Counted from the stretch's first letter, positions 1 to 9,449 are shown. The stretch is DNA of 64,000 nt from Dehalococcoidia bacterium (GCA_020432045.1 JAGQHB010000043.1:39614-103613), one strand, 5' to 3'. The notes: generated by a model from the sequence alone, not told the origin. Made by a program: numbers and translations.

Positions 1-2174
1 CGGAGCTCGACGGCCTTCTGGCCAAAGGCTATGGCTGCGGTCGCCACGCCCAGTGCCTTGGCGTTGACGGCGCGCTCAATGTGGAGGGTGGCCGTGAACC
101 AGTGTTCACCGTCCGCGATCAGGCCATCGGACCGGACGAGTTGATCCGCAGCTTCGCGAAGGGCCGACTCGGCGATGGTATTGGCCGGGATGTACTGGCC
201 ATGCCGGACGCCGTCCGGCTCCCAAACGACGGGCGCGAGGCGATCCCTGGCGACGGCACCGAGCCAGAGCGCACTCGCAAGACTCGCGGCGTCACCCCGC
301 TCGACCGCTCGAGTTTCAGCGCGGGCTGCCGCATCCATGAGCCCTTCGTACCTCCCGGCGCCCCAGTGCAACATGGCTTCGAGCTCGGCCGGGTCGGTCC
401 CGAATCCAGAAGGCGGCAACCCTTCGTGGTCGTGATAGAGCATGGTGGCCCGGCGAGCGTCGCTGAGCAGTCGCGGCGAGCGGGCGGTGCGAATGTCGAG
501 CCAGGTGCGAATCGTGAGCAGGAGGGCAAGGAGACGCCACGACGGTTCGCCGGCATGTTCGGCAGCAGCGACGGCCTGGTCAATGGCTTCGGCGATGTCC
601 AGCAGCCGGCCGCGCACCTGTGCGTAGTGGGAGAGCGGATAGGCGAGACGTTCGATGAGATCGAGCCTGGCATTTCGGCTGGCCCAGCGAAGTGCTGCTA
701 CCACATCGCGGAACTCAGCGTCGATGGAAGCGACAGTCGCCACCTGGTCAGCCGATTCGAGCGGAATCCGGCACCGGTCCATGAAGTCGGCGTAATGCCC
801 GGCGTGCACCTGCTCGATGCTGTGACGGAGCGGACCGAGGCGCTCGCGGGCGAGTTGCCGGAGCAGTGGATGCAGTGAGTACGCGCCTCCCGTCGTCTGC
901 AGGAGCGAGCGGTCGACGAGACCACGGACGACAGGGAGGGGAGCTCCGGCAACCCGGTGGGCCGAAGCAAGCGCAAAGGAGCCTTCAAACACCGACATAG
1001 CGAGGAGGGCATCCAGGGCATCAGGGTCAAGTCTGCGCAGGCTCTCATCGAGGAGACCGGGCACGCTTCGGTGGCGCTGGGGAACGTCGCGAAGGTCGGA
1101 ACGAAGGACACCGAGGTCCGCAGCGATATGTGCGGCAATTTCTTCTCGCGAGAGGTAGCGACGGAGTGCTGCTGCCAGTTCAAGGCCAAGCGGCATGCCG
1201 TCCACCTGTTCGCAGATGCGGCGCACAGCGTCGTCTGACGAACCGTCCGATTCGAGGCCAGCCTGGGCCTCGCGCTCCATGAAGAGGCGCTCGGCGTCGG
1301 AGATCCCGTCGTTCCCGGCTGTCTGGGCCAGCCCCCCGATCGGGAAGACCCATTCATCGCGAAGCCCGACGACTTCGCGGGACGTGACGACTACGCGCAG
1401 CGTGGCCGTTTCAGTGACGAGCCTGGAGAGACTTGCAGCCGCATCGGGGAGGAGCGGTTCGATGTTATCGAGGACGAGGGTTCCATCGTGGTTGGCGAGG
1501 GCAGCGGCGATCTGTTCGACCGTGGGCCCGGTCAGCTGCAGTTCCATTTCACGGGCAATCGCGAGGTGCATGTCGTGGATGGTCTCCACGCCGTGGAGCC
1601 CGATGACAGTGACCTGTGCGCCGGCGACCCGGAGGCGAGAGGCAAGCTGGTTAGCGAGGCGCGTCTTTCCAACGCCTCCGGGGCCGGCGATGGTCACGAG
1701 CCTGCAGGTGGGGCGCTTCAACAGTTCAGCGAGTCTCCCCAGTTCGGAATCGCGGCCGACAAAGGATGTGGTGGGGACCTGCAGGGGAAGCGGCGACGGA
1801 CCGGGCACGGCGTCAGATCGGTCGTGCCGTTCCAGCGTGGGTGCCGTGGGTGTTCCGGCGTGGCTCACGTCGCCGACAAAGCGGTACCCACGGCCGCGGA
1901 CGGTGCGAATCATCCGCTGTTGTTCTCCATCGTCAGAGACCGCTTTGCGGGCGGCCATGATGCGGCTGTTGAGGGCAGCATCGGAGATAAACCCGGAGGG
2001 CCAAACGGCCTGGATGATCTCATCTTTGGGCACGACGCGGCCGGCGTTTTCGACAAGCAGGGCGAGGACTTCGAACACCTGGGGTTCCATTGGAACGGGC
2101 TGGCCAGCGCGCCGCAGTTCGAACGCATCGGCGTCGAGTTCGAAGTCGTCAAAGGTGAAGACGCGGCTCGCCAT
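1..2174 (-). CDS. Winged-helix/NTPase transcriptional regulator (partial, 3' end outside window)
   Basis: This is the first 724 codons of a large regulator that runs off the left edge with no stop. Residues 1-100 form an OmpR/PhoB-type winged helix (opening FTFDDFELD, wing near RGRGYRFVGD). A P-loop GPGGVGKT follows at residues 164-171 and a Walker-B-like TLVLDNIE further on. The rest is helical and Ala/Arg-rich, as in the NB-ARC/TPR part of AfsR- and LuxR-like ATPase regulators. The ATG at 2174 places the winged helix at the N-terminus. The gene is divergent from the OsmC gene (165-bp gap), so control of that gene is possible but unproven. The effector is unknown. The open frame on the opposite strand at 81-878 is a shadow. 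Confidence 0.85.
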   Translation of the reverse strand, partial: MASRVFTFDDFELDADAFELRRAGQPVPMEPQVFEVLALLVENAGRVVPKDEIIQAVWPSGFISDAALNSRIMAARKAVSDDGEQQRMIRTVRGRGYRFVGDVSHAGTPTAPTLERHDRSDAVPGPSPLPLQVPTTSFVGRDSELGRLAELLKRPTCRLVTIAGPGGVGKTRLANQLASRLRVAGAQVTVIGLHGVETIHDMHLAIAREMELQLTGPTVEQIAAALANHDGTLVLDNIEPLLPDAAASLSRLVTETATLRVVVTSREVVGLRDEWVFPIGGLAQTAGNDGISDAERLFMEREAQAGLESDGSSDDAVRRICEQVDGMPLGLELAAALRRYLSREEIAAHIAADLGVLRSDLRDVPQRHRSVPGLLDESLRRLDPDALDALLAMSVFEGSFALASAHRVAGAPLPVVRGLVDRSLLQTTGGAYSLHPLLRQLARERLGPLRHSIEQVHAGHYADFMDRCRIPLESADQVATVASIDAEFRDVVAALRWASRNARLDLIERLAYPLSHYAQVRGRLLDIAEAIDQAVAAAEHAGEPSWRLLALLLTIRTWLDIRTARSPRLLSDARRATMLYHDHEGLPPSGFGTDPAELEAMLHWGAGRYEGLMDAAARAETRAVERGDAASLASALWLGAVARDRLAPVVWEPDGVRHGQYIPANTIAESALREAADQLVRSDGLIADGEHWFTATLHIERAVNAKALGVATAAIAFGQKAVEL

Positions 2175-2339
2175 GGCGCCATCCCCGCGCGAGGCTGCGA
2201 ACGCGTGGACCGCGAACCTCGATGGTCTCTCCACGGTGTCTCCATACAGTCTCCAAGCTACGACGGAGCGGCCCGGATACGTTGTTGCTGCCGGGAAAAC
2301 ACCACAGACCCGGCGAGACTACCACGGAGGAACAAAGAA

Positions 2340-2909
2340 ATGACCACCCCCACGCAGACCGTCCGCAACGGCATCAGCACCGAGCAGATGTTCGGGACAC
2401 TCGACGCGATCAAGGCGCAACCGGCTATCGCGAAGTTCCAGTTCCGCGCCACCAACCGCTGGATGGGCGGGTGCCACAACCAGTCCTTCATCAAAGACTT
2501 CTACGGCGGCGGGCAGGAAGACCGTTCTCGCGCTGCGGGATGGAGCCTCGATGCTGGCGAGCCTGGCATCCTGCTTGGCAAAGACGAAGGCCCGAATCCG
2601 GCTGAGTACCTGCTCCACGCCCTCGCGGCGTGCCTGACCACGTCGATTGTCAACGTCGCCGCCGCCCGGAAGGTCGAGCTCACGTCCGTCGAATCGACGC
2701 TTGAGGGCGATGCAGATGTCCAGGGAGCGCTCGGACTGGACAACAGAGTCCGCAACGGGTTCCAGCGCATCCGGGCAAGCTTCAAGGTCAGCGGCAACGC
2801 GCCCGACGAGAAGCTTCGTGAGGTTGTCGACCGGGCCAAGGCACGCTCCTTTGTCTTCGACGTCGTCTCGCACGGGACCGCCGTCGACGTCGACGTCGTC
2901 ACGGGCTGA
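2340..2909 (+). CDS. OsmC-family protein (peroxide/thiol stress), one-cysteine variant
   Basis: The 189-aa protein carries the OsmC fold signature PAEYLLHALAACLT, with the peroxidatic-type cysteine at residue 98. The region that normally carries the second cysteine (residues 167-177) reads KARSFVFDVVS, so the resolving cysteine is absent. That is seen in a subset of OsmC/YhfA-like proteins whose activity is uncertain. The start was chosen at ATG 2340 because a GGAGG lies at 2326-2330, nine bases upstream. The frame stays open far upstream, but that stretch is antisense to the divergent regulator. It is probably cytoplasmic and involved in hydroperoxide or electrophile stress. Confidence 0.9.
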   Translation: MTTPTQTVRNGISTEQMFGTLDAIKAQPAIAKFQFRATNRWMGGCHNQSFIKDFYGGGQEDRSRAAGWSLDAGEPGILLGKDEGPNPAEYLLHALAACLTTSIVNVAAARKVELTSVESTLEGDADVQGALGLDNRVRNGFQRIRASFKVSGNAPDEKLREVVDRAKARSFVFDVVSHGTAVDVDVVTG

Positions 2910-2990
2910 GCCCGTCATCAGCAGGCGGGCAGGGCGCTTGCGTGAACCCCCACGCCCTGCCCGCGCGTCACCAAAGGGAAGGGATCTGAC

Positions 2991-4580
2991 ATGGAACAAC
3001 GGGAATTCGAAGTAGCAATCGTGGGCGGGGGCCTGGCGGGCGCCGCCCTCGCGATCACGCTGGCACGTACCGGAGTTGAAGTGGCCGTGCTTGAGAAGGA
3101 ACGGGTCTTCAAAGACCGCGTGCGCGGAGAGTTCCTGGCTCCATGGGCCGTGCCGGACCTTCGCCGTCTCCAGTTGCTCAACACGCTTCGGAGCGCCGGA
3201 GCGATCGACCTGCCGGCACTGGCCGGCCGATCATTGAAGCCACGAACCGTTGCAACGCCTGGGGGAGACGTTTCCCTCTCGTATTCGCACACGGCCGTGC
3301 AGGAGGCGCTGCTAAGCGAGGCACACGCGGCGGGAGTGGCCGTGATCCGGGGTGCGCAGGTGACTGCGGTAGAGGGGAGCCCTGGCGGTCCCTCCACAGT
3401 CGTGACACGGGACCCATCCCAAGCCGTATGCGCCCGTCTGATCGTGGGTGCGGACGGGCGGAACTCGCTCGTGCGCAAGACGCTGGGTCACGCCGAAACG
3501 GTACGCCGCTCTGACCGGGTACTGGCTGGCGTACGCCTCGGGAACCTCCCCGGGGACGCGGCGTTCGGCTATTTCGTTGTCCGGGAGGACCTTGGCGGGC
3601 TCGCATCGATCTTCCCGCAGGCGGAGGGCATGGGAAGGGCCTACATCTTCATGTCCGGCCGCGACCAGGTCGCCTATCGGGGCGCAGGAGGATTCCAGAA
3701 CTTCGTTGAGTCACTGGTTCGGCTCGGAATTCCGCCCGAGGCCGTCGCGGGTGTCACCCAGGCCGGACCGCTGGCCGCCTTTGTTGCTGATGATTCGTGG
3801 GTCGAGCGGCCAGCCGCACCCGGACTGGCTCTGATTGGCGATGCAGCCGGGATCAGTGATCCGACGTGGGGACAAGGGATGGCACTGGCGTTCCACGATG
3901 CGCGCGTCCTCAGCGACTGGTTACTGTCTGAACCGAACTGGGACGTGGCGCTCGATCGCTATGCGGAGGCGCGCGACCGGTATTTCCAGACGATCATCAC
4001 CGCGGAGAGTTGGCTCACTGAACTGCAGTTGACGCCCGGCGAGGATGCGACAGCACGGCGCAACCAGGTGATGGCGGCGTGGCGAGCTGACCCTCGGCGG
4101 GCCCAGGGCCTCGACCTGAATGGCTTCGGGCCGGCACTGGACACATCGGAAGCTGCGCGAAGGCGGATCTTCGCCGAGGGTGGCGAGGCGACGGTTGAGG
4201 CGCTGGTGGGCGCCGTACGGGGGCGAAACTTTGAGGCCATCAGGAGCACATTCACGCCAACAGCCCGAATGAGGGCGCTGCTCCCGAGAGGTCCCCGCGA
4301 ACTCCACGGCGCCGAGGAGATCGGCCGGGCATTCGAAGGCTGGTTCGGCGATGCGACAGAGTTTGAGCCAATCAACACGAACGTCGATTTGGTCGCGGAC
4401 CGAGTGCGAGTAAGCTGGAAAATCCGTCTGCGCTGGGCGGACGAGCCGTTCTCAAGGATCATCGAGCAGCAGGGGTACGCCAAGGTAGTAGATGGCCAGA
4501 TCGGCACGATCGACTTGCTGTGCTCGGGTTTCCGGCCAGAGGTCGTCCGCGAGGGAGTGACAGAGAAATCAGCGGCATAG
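2991..4580 (+). CDS. FAD-dependent monooxygenase fused to a C-terminal SnoaL/NTF2-like domain
   Basis: The 529-aa protein has a PheA/TfdB/UbiH-type flavoprotein monooxygenase body. The dinucleotide-binding GGGLAG is at residues 12-17, the DG motif GADGRN at 153-158 and the GD motif LIGDAAG at 281-287, followed by DPTWGQGMALA. After about residue 400 a separate 115-residue segment (VRGRNFEAIRSTF to IGTIDLLCSG) looks like a SnoaL/NTF2 alpha+beta cone, so the gene encodes a fusion. It would hydroxylate or epoxidise an aromatic or other hydrophobic substrate using NAD(P)H and O2; the substrate cannot be told. The ATG at 2991 follows a purine-rich GGGAAGGG. No partner reductase is adjacent, consistent with a single-component enzyme. 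Confidence 0.85.
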   Translation: MEQREFEVAIVGGGLAGAALAITLARTGVEVAVLEKERVFKDRVRGEFLAPWAVPDLRRLQLLNTLRSAGAIDLPALAGRSLKPRTVATPGGDVSLSYSHTAVQEALLSEAHAAGVAVIRGAQVTAVEGSPGGPSTVVTRDPSQAVCARLIVGADGRNSLVRKTLGHAETVRRSDRVLAGVRLGNLPGDAAFGYFVVREDLGGLASIFPQAEGMGRAYIFMSGRDQVAYRGAGGFQNFVESLVRLGIPPEAVAGVTQAGPLAAFVADDSWVERPAAPGLALIGDAAGISDPTWGQGMALAFHDARVLSDWLLSEPNWDVALDRYAEARDRYFQTIITAESWLTELQLTPGEDATARRNQVMAAWRADPRRAQGLDLNGFGPALDTSEAARRRIFAEGGEATVEALVGAVRGRNFEAIRSTFTPTARMRALLPRGPRELHGAEEIGRAFEGWFGDATEFEPINTNVDLVADRVRVSWKIRLRWADEPFSRIIEQQGYAKVVDGQIGTIDLLCSGFRPEVVREGVTEKSAA

Positions 4581-4594
4581 TGAGGAGACTTCGT

Positions 4595-4628
4595 CCCAGG
4601 GTGCGACGCCGCGGTGTCACACCCTGGG
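4595..4628. repeat. 9-bp inverted repeat downstream of the monooxygenase gene
   Basis: CCCAGGGTG at 4595-4603 pairs with CACCCTGGG at 4620-4628 across a 16-base loop, shortly after the stop at 4580. There is no T run, so it is not a classical intrinsic terminator. It may still protect or terminate the transcript. Confidence 0.4.
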
Positions 4629-4753
4629 GCGGTTGGGAAGAACGGGCGGGCCGGGGGCGGTCGACGCAGTCACTTCCGCGTCGCCGGGTTGATTTCAGGG
4701 CGTGGAAACGGCCGGCGCTTCCCGAGCGGTGTGCGGCGTGCCATTCTGGAGTC

Positions 4754-5662
4754 ATGAGGATCGGGGCTTTCGAGGTCAACGAGACGATCAGTGCTTTGCG
4801 GGACCCCATTGCCGTCGCGACGCTGCGGCCGTGGATAGACGCCGGAAACGTAGGCACGCTCACCCTTCGAAGATTGCGGAACGCACTCGGTGCACGCGAC
4901 CTTGGCGAGCTGGTGAAGCCCGGCGAGTTCTTCGACTTCACGCGTTACCGGCCGACGGTCCGCTATGACGGCGAGGAGCGCGAATTCGTCATTCCGAACA
5001 CGCGGATCAGCTACGCGCGGCGGACCGAGGGTCCGGACGTTCTTTTCCTCGATGTGCTCGAACCCCAGGCGCACGCAGAGGAGTACATGGAATCCATTGT
5101 GGAGCTGCTATCAGCGGCCCATGTGAAAGCTCATTGGCGGCTCGGGGCGTGGTTCGGCGGCGTGCCGCACAGCCGACCGCTGCGGGTGAGTATGTCGATG
5201 GGACAACGGCAAATGGACGTGAAGACCCGGCGCGAGGTGAGGCGGACAACGCGATACGAGGGGCCGACTTCGATCATGAGCCTGTTGGGGCCCCAGCTTG
5301 AGGCGCGCGGGATCGAGAACAACGCGCTGATGCTTCAGCTTCCGCACTATGTGCAGTTCGAGGATGACCATTCGGGAGCGGCCGCGATGCTGGAAGCGGT
5401 AGGTACTGCCCTGGGACTGTCATCGGACGTTGCGGAAGCGATCGTAGGGATGAAGGCACGCGGGGAGCGCCAGTACGAGCAGTTGAGCCGAATGGTCGCG
5501 GCGGATGCCGACCTGAGCCGCGCCGTGGAAAGCTTTGAGCAGATCTACGATGCTGAGCACGACGACCGGGAACCGGAAGGAAGCGCGCTCTCGCCGGAGA
5601 TCGAGCGATTCCTGGGTGAGGTCGTTCGCAGGATCGACGACGGTCAGGACCGCGACGACTGA
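4754..5662 (+). CDS. PAC2-family protein (proteasome-assembly-chaperone-like)
   Basis: The 302-aa protein matches the PAC2/DUF75 family layout: an N-terminal segment with FVIPNTRISYARR, then PDVLFLDVLEPQ, and a long alpha/beta domain containing HWRLGAWFGGVPHSRPLRV. The C-terminal third is acidic and helical (ERQYEQLSRMVAADADLSRAVESF). PAC2 proteins are found in Actinobacteria, Chloroflexota and Archaea and resemble eukaryotic proteasome assembly chaperones. Their bacterial role is unclear. ATG 4754 was chosen because homology-like sequence begins there. The only GGAG (4748-4751) is too close to act as a ribosome binding site. A CATTCT hexamer exactly 12 bases upstream suggests a leaderless transcript, weakly. 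Confidence 0.8.
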   Translation: MRIGAFEVNETISALRDPIAVATLRPWIDAGNVGTLTLRRLRNALGARDLGELVKPGEFFDFTRYRPTVRYDGEEREFVIPNTRISYARRTEGPDVLFLDVLEPQAHAEEYMESIVELLSAAHVKAHWRLGAWFGGVPHSRPLRVSMSMGQRQMDVKTRREVRRTTRYEGPTSIMSLLGPQLEARGIENNALMLQLPHYVQFEDDHSGAAAMLEAVGTALGLSSDVAEAIVGMKARGERQYEQLSRMVAADADLSRAVESFEQIYDAEHDDREPEGSALSPEIERFLGEVVRRIDDGQDRDD

Positions 5663-5794
5663 CCGTGGCGGCTAAGCACCCCGATGAGCCGGCTGCGACG
5701 GCACACCTTCACTGCCAGCCTGTTCATATGAATCTGCTTGACGACGTGCTGCCATCCCGGTAGGACAGGAGCATCACCTACCGAGGGTATTGAA

Positions 5795-6703
5795 ATGGCG
5801 AGCGCGCAGCTAGAGGCAATGCTGCAAGCTTCACGGGAGCGGCAGGCGGCGGGTCCGGCAGCATCAGTGGTTGAAATGCGGTCGATGATGCAGAACATGC
5901 CACGGCAGCCAACACCGGAGGGAATCGACCTGCAGGAGGTCCAGGCCGGGGGTGCGCGAGGCGAGTGGGTGAGTGTGCCCGGAGCGTCTTCGGGCATGGT
6001 CATGCTGTTTTTCCATGGTGGGGGCTACTGCCTTGGAGATGTCGCTGACCGCCGGGACTTTGCAGCGCGTGTTTCGGCGGCCACTGGCGGCAGTGTGCTG
6101 AATCTCGACTACCGCCTGGCGCCGGAAGCGCCGTTCCCGGCCGCGTTCGACGACGCTGTGTCCGCATACGAGTGGCTGCTCGCGGCGGGTCATGCTCCTG
6201 AACAGATAGTGGTTGGTGGCGATTCGGCGGGCGGCGGGTTGGCACTGGCGGCAACGATGGCCGTCCGTGACAGGGGTCTGCCCCTTCCGGCCGCGATCGT
6301 CGCGCTCTCGCCGTGGACCGACCTGACGATGTCCCAAGCTTCTATCACCGGCCGTGCGAAAACTGACACCCTGGGCGAGCCGGTGCTGACGATGCTGGCG
6401 AAGGCATACGCCGGACCGGCGGATCGCAGCGACCCGAGGATGTCTCCGCTGTTCGGCGACTCTCGCGGATTGCCGGCGATGCTCATCATGGTGGGCACGA
6501 TCGAAATCCTGTATGACGACGCCGCACAATTCGCGACGCGGGCCATCCAAGCGGAGGTGCCGGTGCACTTTGAGCCGTGGCCGGAAGTACCGCATGTCTG
6601 GCCAACCCTGCCGCGCAGCATTCCGGAGGCAGTGGCAGCCACCGACCGCATCGGGGCGTTCATCAATATGTACGCGGCGGCACGTGTAGCGACAGCGGTT
6701 TAA
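5795..6703 (+). CDS. Alpha/beta hydrolase, hormone-sensitive-lipase (HSL) family esterase
   Basis: The 302-aa protein has the HSL oxyanion motif HGGG at residues 74-77 and the nucleophile elbow GDSAG at 142-146 (Ser144). The rest of the triad is visible as Asp241 (EILYDDA) and His267 (EVPHVWP). It should hydrolyse esters of short to medium acyl chains in the cytoplasm. The ATG at 5795 has GAGGG seven bases upstream (5783-5787). An in-frame ATG at 5738 would add 19 residues with no family resemblance. It is convergent with the minus-strand operon ending at 6748. Confidence 0.92.
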   Translation: MASAQLEAMLQASRERQAAGPAASVVEMRSMMQNMPRQPTPEGIDLQEVQAGGARGEWVSVPGASSGMVMLFFHGGGYCLGDVADRRDFAARVSAATGGSVLNLDYRLAPEAPFPAAFDDAVSAYEWLLAAGHAPEQIVVGGDSAGGGLALAATMAVRDRGLPLPAAIVALSPWTDLTMSQASITGRAKTDTLGEPVLTMLAKAYAGPADRSDPRMSPLFGDSRGLPAMLIMVGTIEILYDDAAQFATRAIQAEVPVHFEPWPEVPHVWPTLPRSIPEAVAATDRIGAFINMYAAARVATAV

Positions 6704-6747
6704 GCGGCGAGTTCCGGGCCCACGGAGATGTCCCGCGGGAGGATGAC

Positions 6748-7713
6748 CTACCGCGTCCGCGCCTGACGCTGGCTGGTCGCGAGGGCAAGGCAGGCCAGGC
6801 CAGTACCGATGAGCATCGACTGGTACGTGTTTTGCATTGCGACACCACCACCGACGAGGAGAAGTAGCCCGCACGCGGCGAGAGCCATGCCCCGTTGATG
6901 GAGACTAACGGCCACTGCCACGAGGCATCCAGCCGCGACCGCGTAGGCGATTGCGGGGAGCGAGCCCGTGAGCCCGTGAGTCCAGAGGAGCAGAAAGCGG
7001 GTCGTGTGCGGGTTCCCCAGCAGCACCACCATTACAAACGTTGCTGCCACAGCACCGGAGATCGCGGGCCGACGACTGCTAGAGGATACGGAACCGGCCG
7101 TCCAGGGGAGTGAGACCGCGAAGGCGATCGCAGCCCATTCGGCCAGGTCCAGGAATCCCGCGGACAATCCGTGTCCGGTCCCTTCCGACGCCCACATCTG
7201 CCCAACGCTGAAGATGCCGGACAGGGCCACTGTCAGCGTCGCCAGGACCACGGCAATGGCCATGCGGGCACCGACCATACCTGCTGCACCAATACCGACG
7301 AGGACAAGCGCAGCGAGGAGGAGCGTATTGAGTGCGGCGGCCTCACCCAGTCCCGGTCCAGCGCGGAGCAGCGCAGCGGCGAGGATGAGGCTTGCTATGC
7401 CGGCAGCCATGGCGCGGCCCCCGGCAGTGCCGACCTGCCAGGCAGCCACGGCGAGGGCGGCTGCGACGACGACGGCGAGCACGGTCGCAACGTAGTAAGC
7501 GAAGCGGCCGGCGTCGGCGAGCATCTCATAGGGCCCGGCGATTGCACCGAGCCCCGGGACGTGAATTGCCACACGAGTGAGCGTCCGGAGGATGACGAGT
7601 TCGAAGGCGACTGCGATGACGAGCCACACGGCAAGCGTTTCGAGGTGAACCCTGGCCAGGCTCCATTCACGCAGATTGTGGTCCTGGGCACGAACACCGG
7701 AGAAGCTGGCCAT
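6748..7713 (-). CDS. Polytopic membrane protein, last gene of the molybdenum-enzyme operon
   Basis: The 321-aa protein is almost entirely hydrophobic, with about nine or ten predicted membrane helices. The ATG at 7713 shares its A with the TGA of the preceding gamma-subunit gene (TGATG), so it is translationally coupled and belongs to the operon. Conserved-looking features include HVPGLGAIAGPYEML and NPHTTRFLLLWTHG. It does not show the four-His dihaem arrangement of NarI. Its position at the end of a periplasm-facing molybdoenzyme operon makes a membrane anchor or quinol/cytochrome link possible, but this is inference and I do not recognise a named family. Confidence 0.75.
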   Translation of the reverse strand: MASFSGVRAQDHNLREWSLARVHLETLAVWLVIAVAFELVILRTLTRVAIHVPGLGAIAGPYEMLADAGRFAYYVATVLAVVVAAALAVAAWQVGTAGGRAMAAGIASLILAAALLRAGPGLGEAAALNTLLLAALVLVGIGAAGMVGARMAIAVVLATLTVALSGIFSVGQMWASEGTGHGLSAGFLDLAEWAAIAFAVSLPWTAGSVSSSSRRPAISGAVAATFVMVVLLGNPHTTRFLLLWTHGLTGSLPAIAYAVAAGCLVAVAVSLHQRGMALAACGLLLLVGGGVAMQNTYQSMLIGTGLACLALATSQRQARTR

Positions 7714-8681
7714 CACTTTGCCCCGCTGCGCGTGCCGATGACGGCGAGACCGACACCGAGGCCGCTCAGTCCGACGAGGAGGCCGAGGGCAATGAGCCAG
7801 GCGGGAGTAGCGCTACCGCCAGCGTCGCCAGGGAAGATGTGAATGCGGACGAAAGCGGAGACGGACTTCTGGCCGTTGCGCTCGGACAGGCTTCCGTCCC
7901 AAACCGCGAAGGCAAGATCGGTAGTGCCGGTTTCATGGAAGGCCGTGAGGCTGGCATCGCCCGGGTTGAGTGGCCGCGCGAAGACGACAGCCCACTTTCC
8001 GGCCTGGTAGACGCCCTGGCCCTGAACGGTCTGTGAGCCGGCGGGCCCGATATTCCCGAAGGATGCCGCAACAAGGTCCTGGACAGGGCCGCCATCGGCC
8101 AGTGCATAGGGGTTGCCGGCGGCGCGGGCGGTATAGAACTCAGGTCCGTCTCCCGGGTATCGCTCCACCCAGAGATTCGGGTAACGCTCCGAAGGGTCGC
8201 CGTGTCCGACCTGCGAGTCGGCGCGCCACTGCCAGATGTTGACGCCCGCACCTACCTGTCCCATGCAAATCGACGGGACAGTCGCCGAGGCGGACGCGGG
8301 GAACTCCAGCGCGACGGCATCGGAGAAGTTCTCGACTTTGAGGGTTGAATCGTCCTGGGTCGCATCAGTCCATTCGACGCGGACGTAGAGATTGCCGTCC
8401 CGATGAAGGGATTTCGCGGAGATGGTGGCGATTGAGCCTCCACCGATCGGGTAGGCCTGCTGTTGCGCGGTCAGAGGCACGTCGATGCTGGCGGATTCGT
8501 TCCAAACGGCTGCATTCGGATCGAGGCCGGGATCACTGGATGCAGCCCGGCTGATGAGCATCAGCGACTGCGACGCGGCGGGGTTGGCGTTGGTGAGTTG
8601 CAGGATGCCGGCCGTGGCGAGGACCAATGCAAGCACGAGCAACGTGGGCATCCGGCGGCGAACCATGGCAGGCATCTTCAT
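7713..8681 (-). CDS. Type II DMSO-reductase-family gamma subunit (EB_dh-type haem-binding protein)
   Basis: The 322-aa protein has an N-terminal hydrophobic signal (TLLVLALVLATAGILQL) and a beta-rich domain of the ethylbenzene-dehydrogenase/selenate-reductase gamma type: ASIDVPLTAQQ, LYVRVEWTDATQDD, DAVALEFP. A C-terminal anchor helix (TPAWLIALGLLVGLSGLGVGLAV) follows. In this family the subunit binds haem b and passes electrons between the FeS subunit and a periplasmic or membrane partner. ATG 8681 was chosen for its GAGG about eight bases upstream. GTG 8690 overlaps the chaperone stop (GTGA) and is the alternative. The C-terminal anchor is unusual, since characterised gamma subunits are soluble. 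Confidence 0.8.
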   Translation of the reverse strand: MKMPAMVRRRMPTLLVLALVLATAGILQLTNANPAASQSLMLISRAASSDPGLDPNAAVWNESASIDVPLTAQQQAYPIGGGSIATISAKSLHRDGNLYVRVEWTDATQDDSTLKVENFSDAVALEFPASASATVPSICMGQVGAGVNIWQWRADSQVGHGDPSERYPNLWVERYPGDGPEFYTARAAGNPYALADGGPVQDLVAASFGNIGPAGSQTVQGQGVYQAGKWAVVFARPLNPGDASLTAFHETGTTDLAFAVWDGSLSERNGQKSVSAFVRIHIFPGDAGGSATPAWLIALGLLVGLSGLGVGLAVIGTRSGAK

Positions 8682-8686
8682 CTCAA

Positions 8687-9439
8687 TCACCTCGTTTCAA
8701 GGATCTGTTCGACGGAGATCAACGCGGCGTTGTCCGGACCGACATCGCGGCGCTGGTCGGGGAATGGCATGGCGGGGCTGGAAACGACGGCCGCATCCAG
8801 CACACCTGCAAGCACGCGCTCGGATTCGAGCCAGGCAGCAAGTGCTGTTCCGAGGGCTTCGTATGGGCTGGCACTGTGGGCGTGCGCAGCGATGAGGTGG
8901 CCGAGTGTTTCGCCCCAGCGGCCAAGGTGTTCGGATACAAACACCCGCTGGTTGCGGCGCGCCTGGAGCACGCGGGGCTTGCCCATGTGCTCTATCGCGT
9001 ACGCCTCTTTCCGGCAAAGGAAGCCCATGAACTCCAGCTCGAGGCTGATGTCGTCGGGCCGCAGCCCCTGTCCCAGCTCGAGCCCAAACGCACGGTAGAA
9101 GCCGGCTACATCAGCCATGACGGACGTTTGCTGATTGATGTCGGTGCAGACGTAGGCTGATTCATACGTGGGGCAATCAGGCGATGTTGCGAGCGTGAAG
9201 AGCTCAATGTATTCGGCCTCGAGGTCGGTGCGCGGGCGTTCGATGAATTCGCGGGCCAACCTGGATACGATGCCCTCTGAGTCGAGGGTGAGGACGAGGC
9301 CGGCGACGTCGCGGATGCTCTCGATCGCACCGGGATCGGGATATGCGAGTGCGCGCGCAAGAAGTTCGTACGCGAGTCCACGCCGGACGGCTTCCGCTAC
9401 GCCGGGCTTTGATGGATCGTGGGGCATCCTGTTTGGCAC
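8687..9439 (-). CDS. TorD/DmsD/NarJ-type molybdoenzyme chaperone
   Basis: The 250-aa, all-helical protein resembles dedicated chaperones of Tat-exported molybdenum enzymes. Family-like stretches are LAYELLARALAYPD near the start, LEAEYIELF followed by PTYESAY, and FYRAFGLEL.RPDDISLELEFM in the middle. It would bind the twin-arginine leader of the catalytic subunit and hold it for cofactor insertion in the cytoplasm. The start is GTG 9439, preceded by GAGGAGG at about six bases. The gene begins ten bases after the FeS-subunit stop and ends overlapping the gamma-subunit gene. Confidence 0.9.
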   Translation of the reverse strand: MPNRMPHDPSKPGVAEAVRRGLAYELLARALAYPDPGAIESIRDVAGLVLTLDSEGIVSRLAREFIERPRTDLEAEYIELFTLATSPDCPTYESAYVCTDINQQTSVMADVAGFYRAFGLELGQGLRPDDISLELEFMGFLCRKEAYAIEHMGKPRVLQARRNQRVFVSEHLGRWGETLGHLIAAHAHSASPYEALGTALAAWLESERVLAGVLDAAVVSSPAMPFPDQRRDVGPDNAALISVEQILETR

Positions 9440-9449
9440 GCCGGCCTCC

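Noticed and set aside
81..878. Open frame on the plus strand, 265 codons
   Set aside because: Antisense to the winged-helix/NTPase regulator, which reads through this region with recognisable domain sequence.
1488..2339. Upstream extension of the OsmC frame to 1488
   Set aside because: Antisense to the divergent regulator; the strong ribosome binding site at 2326-2330 marks the real start.
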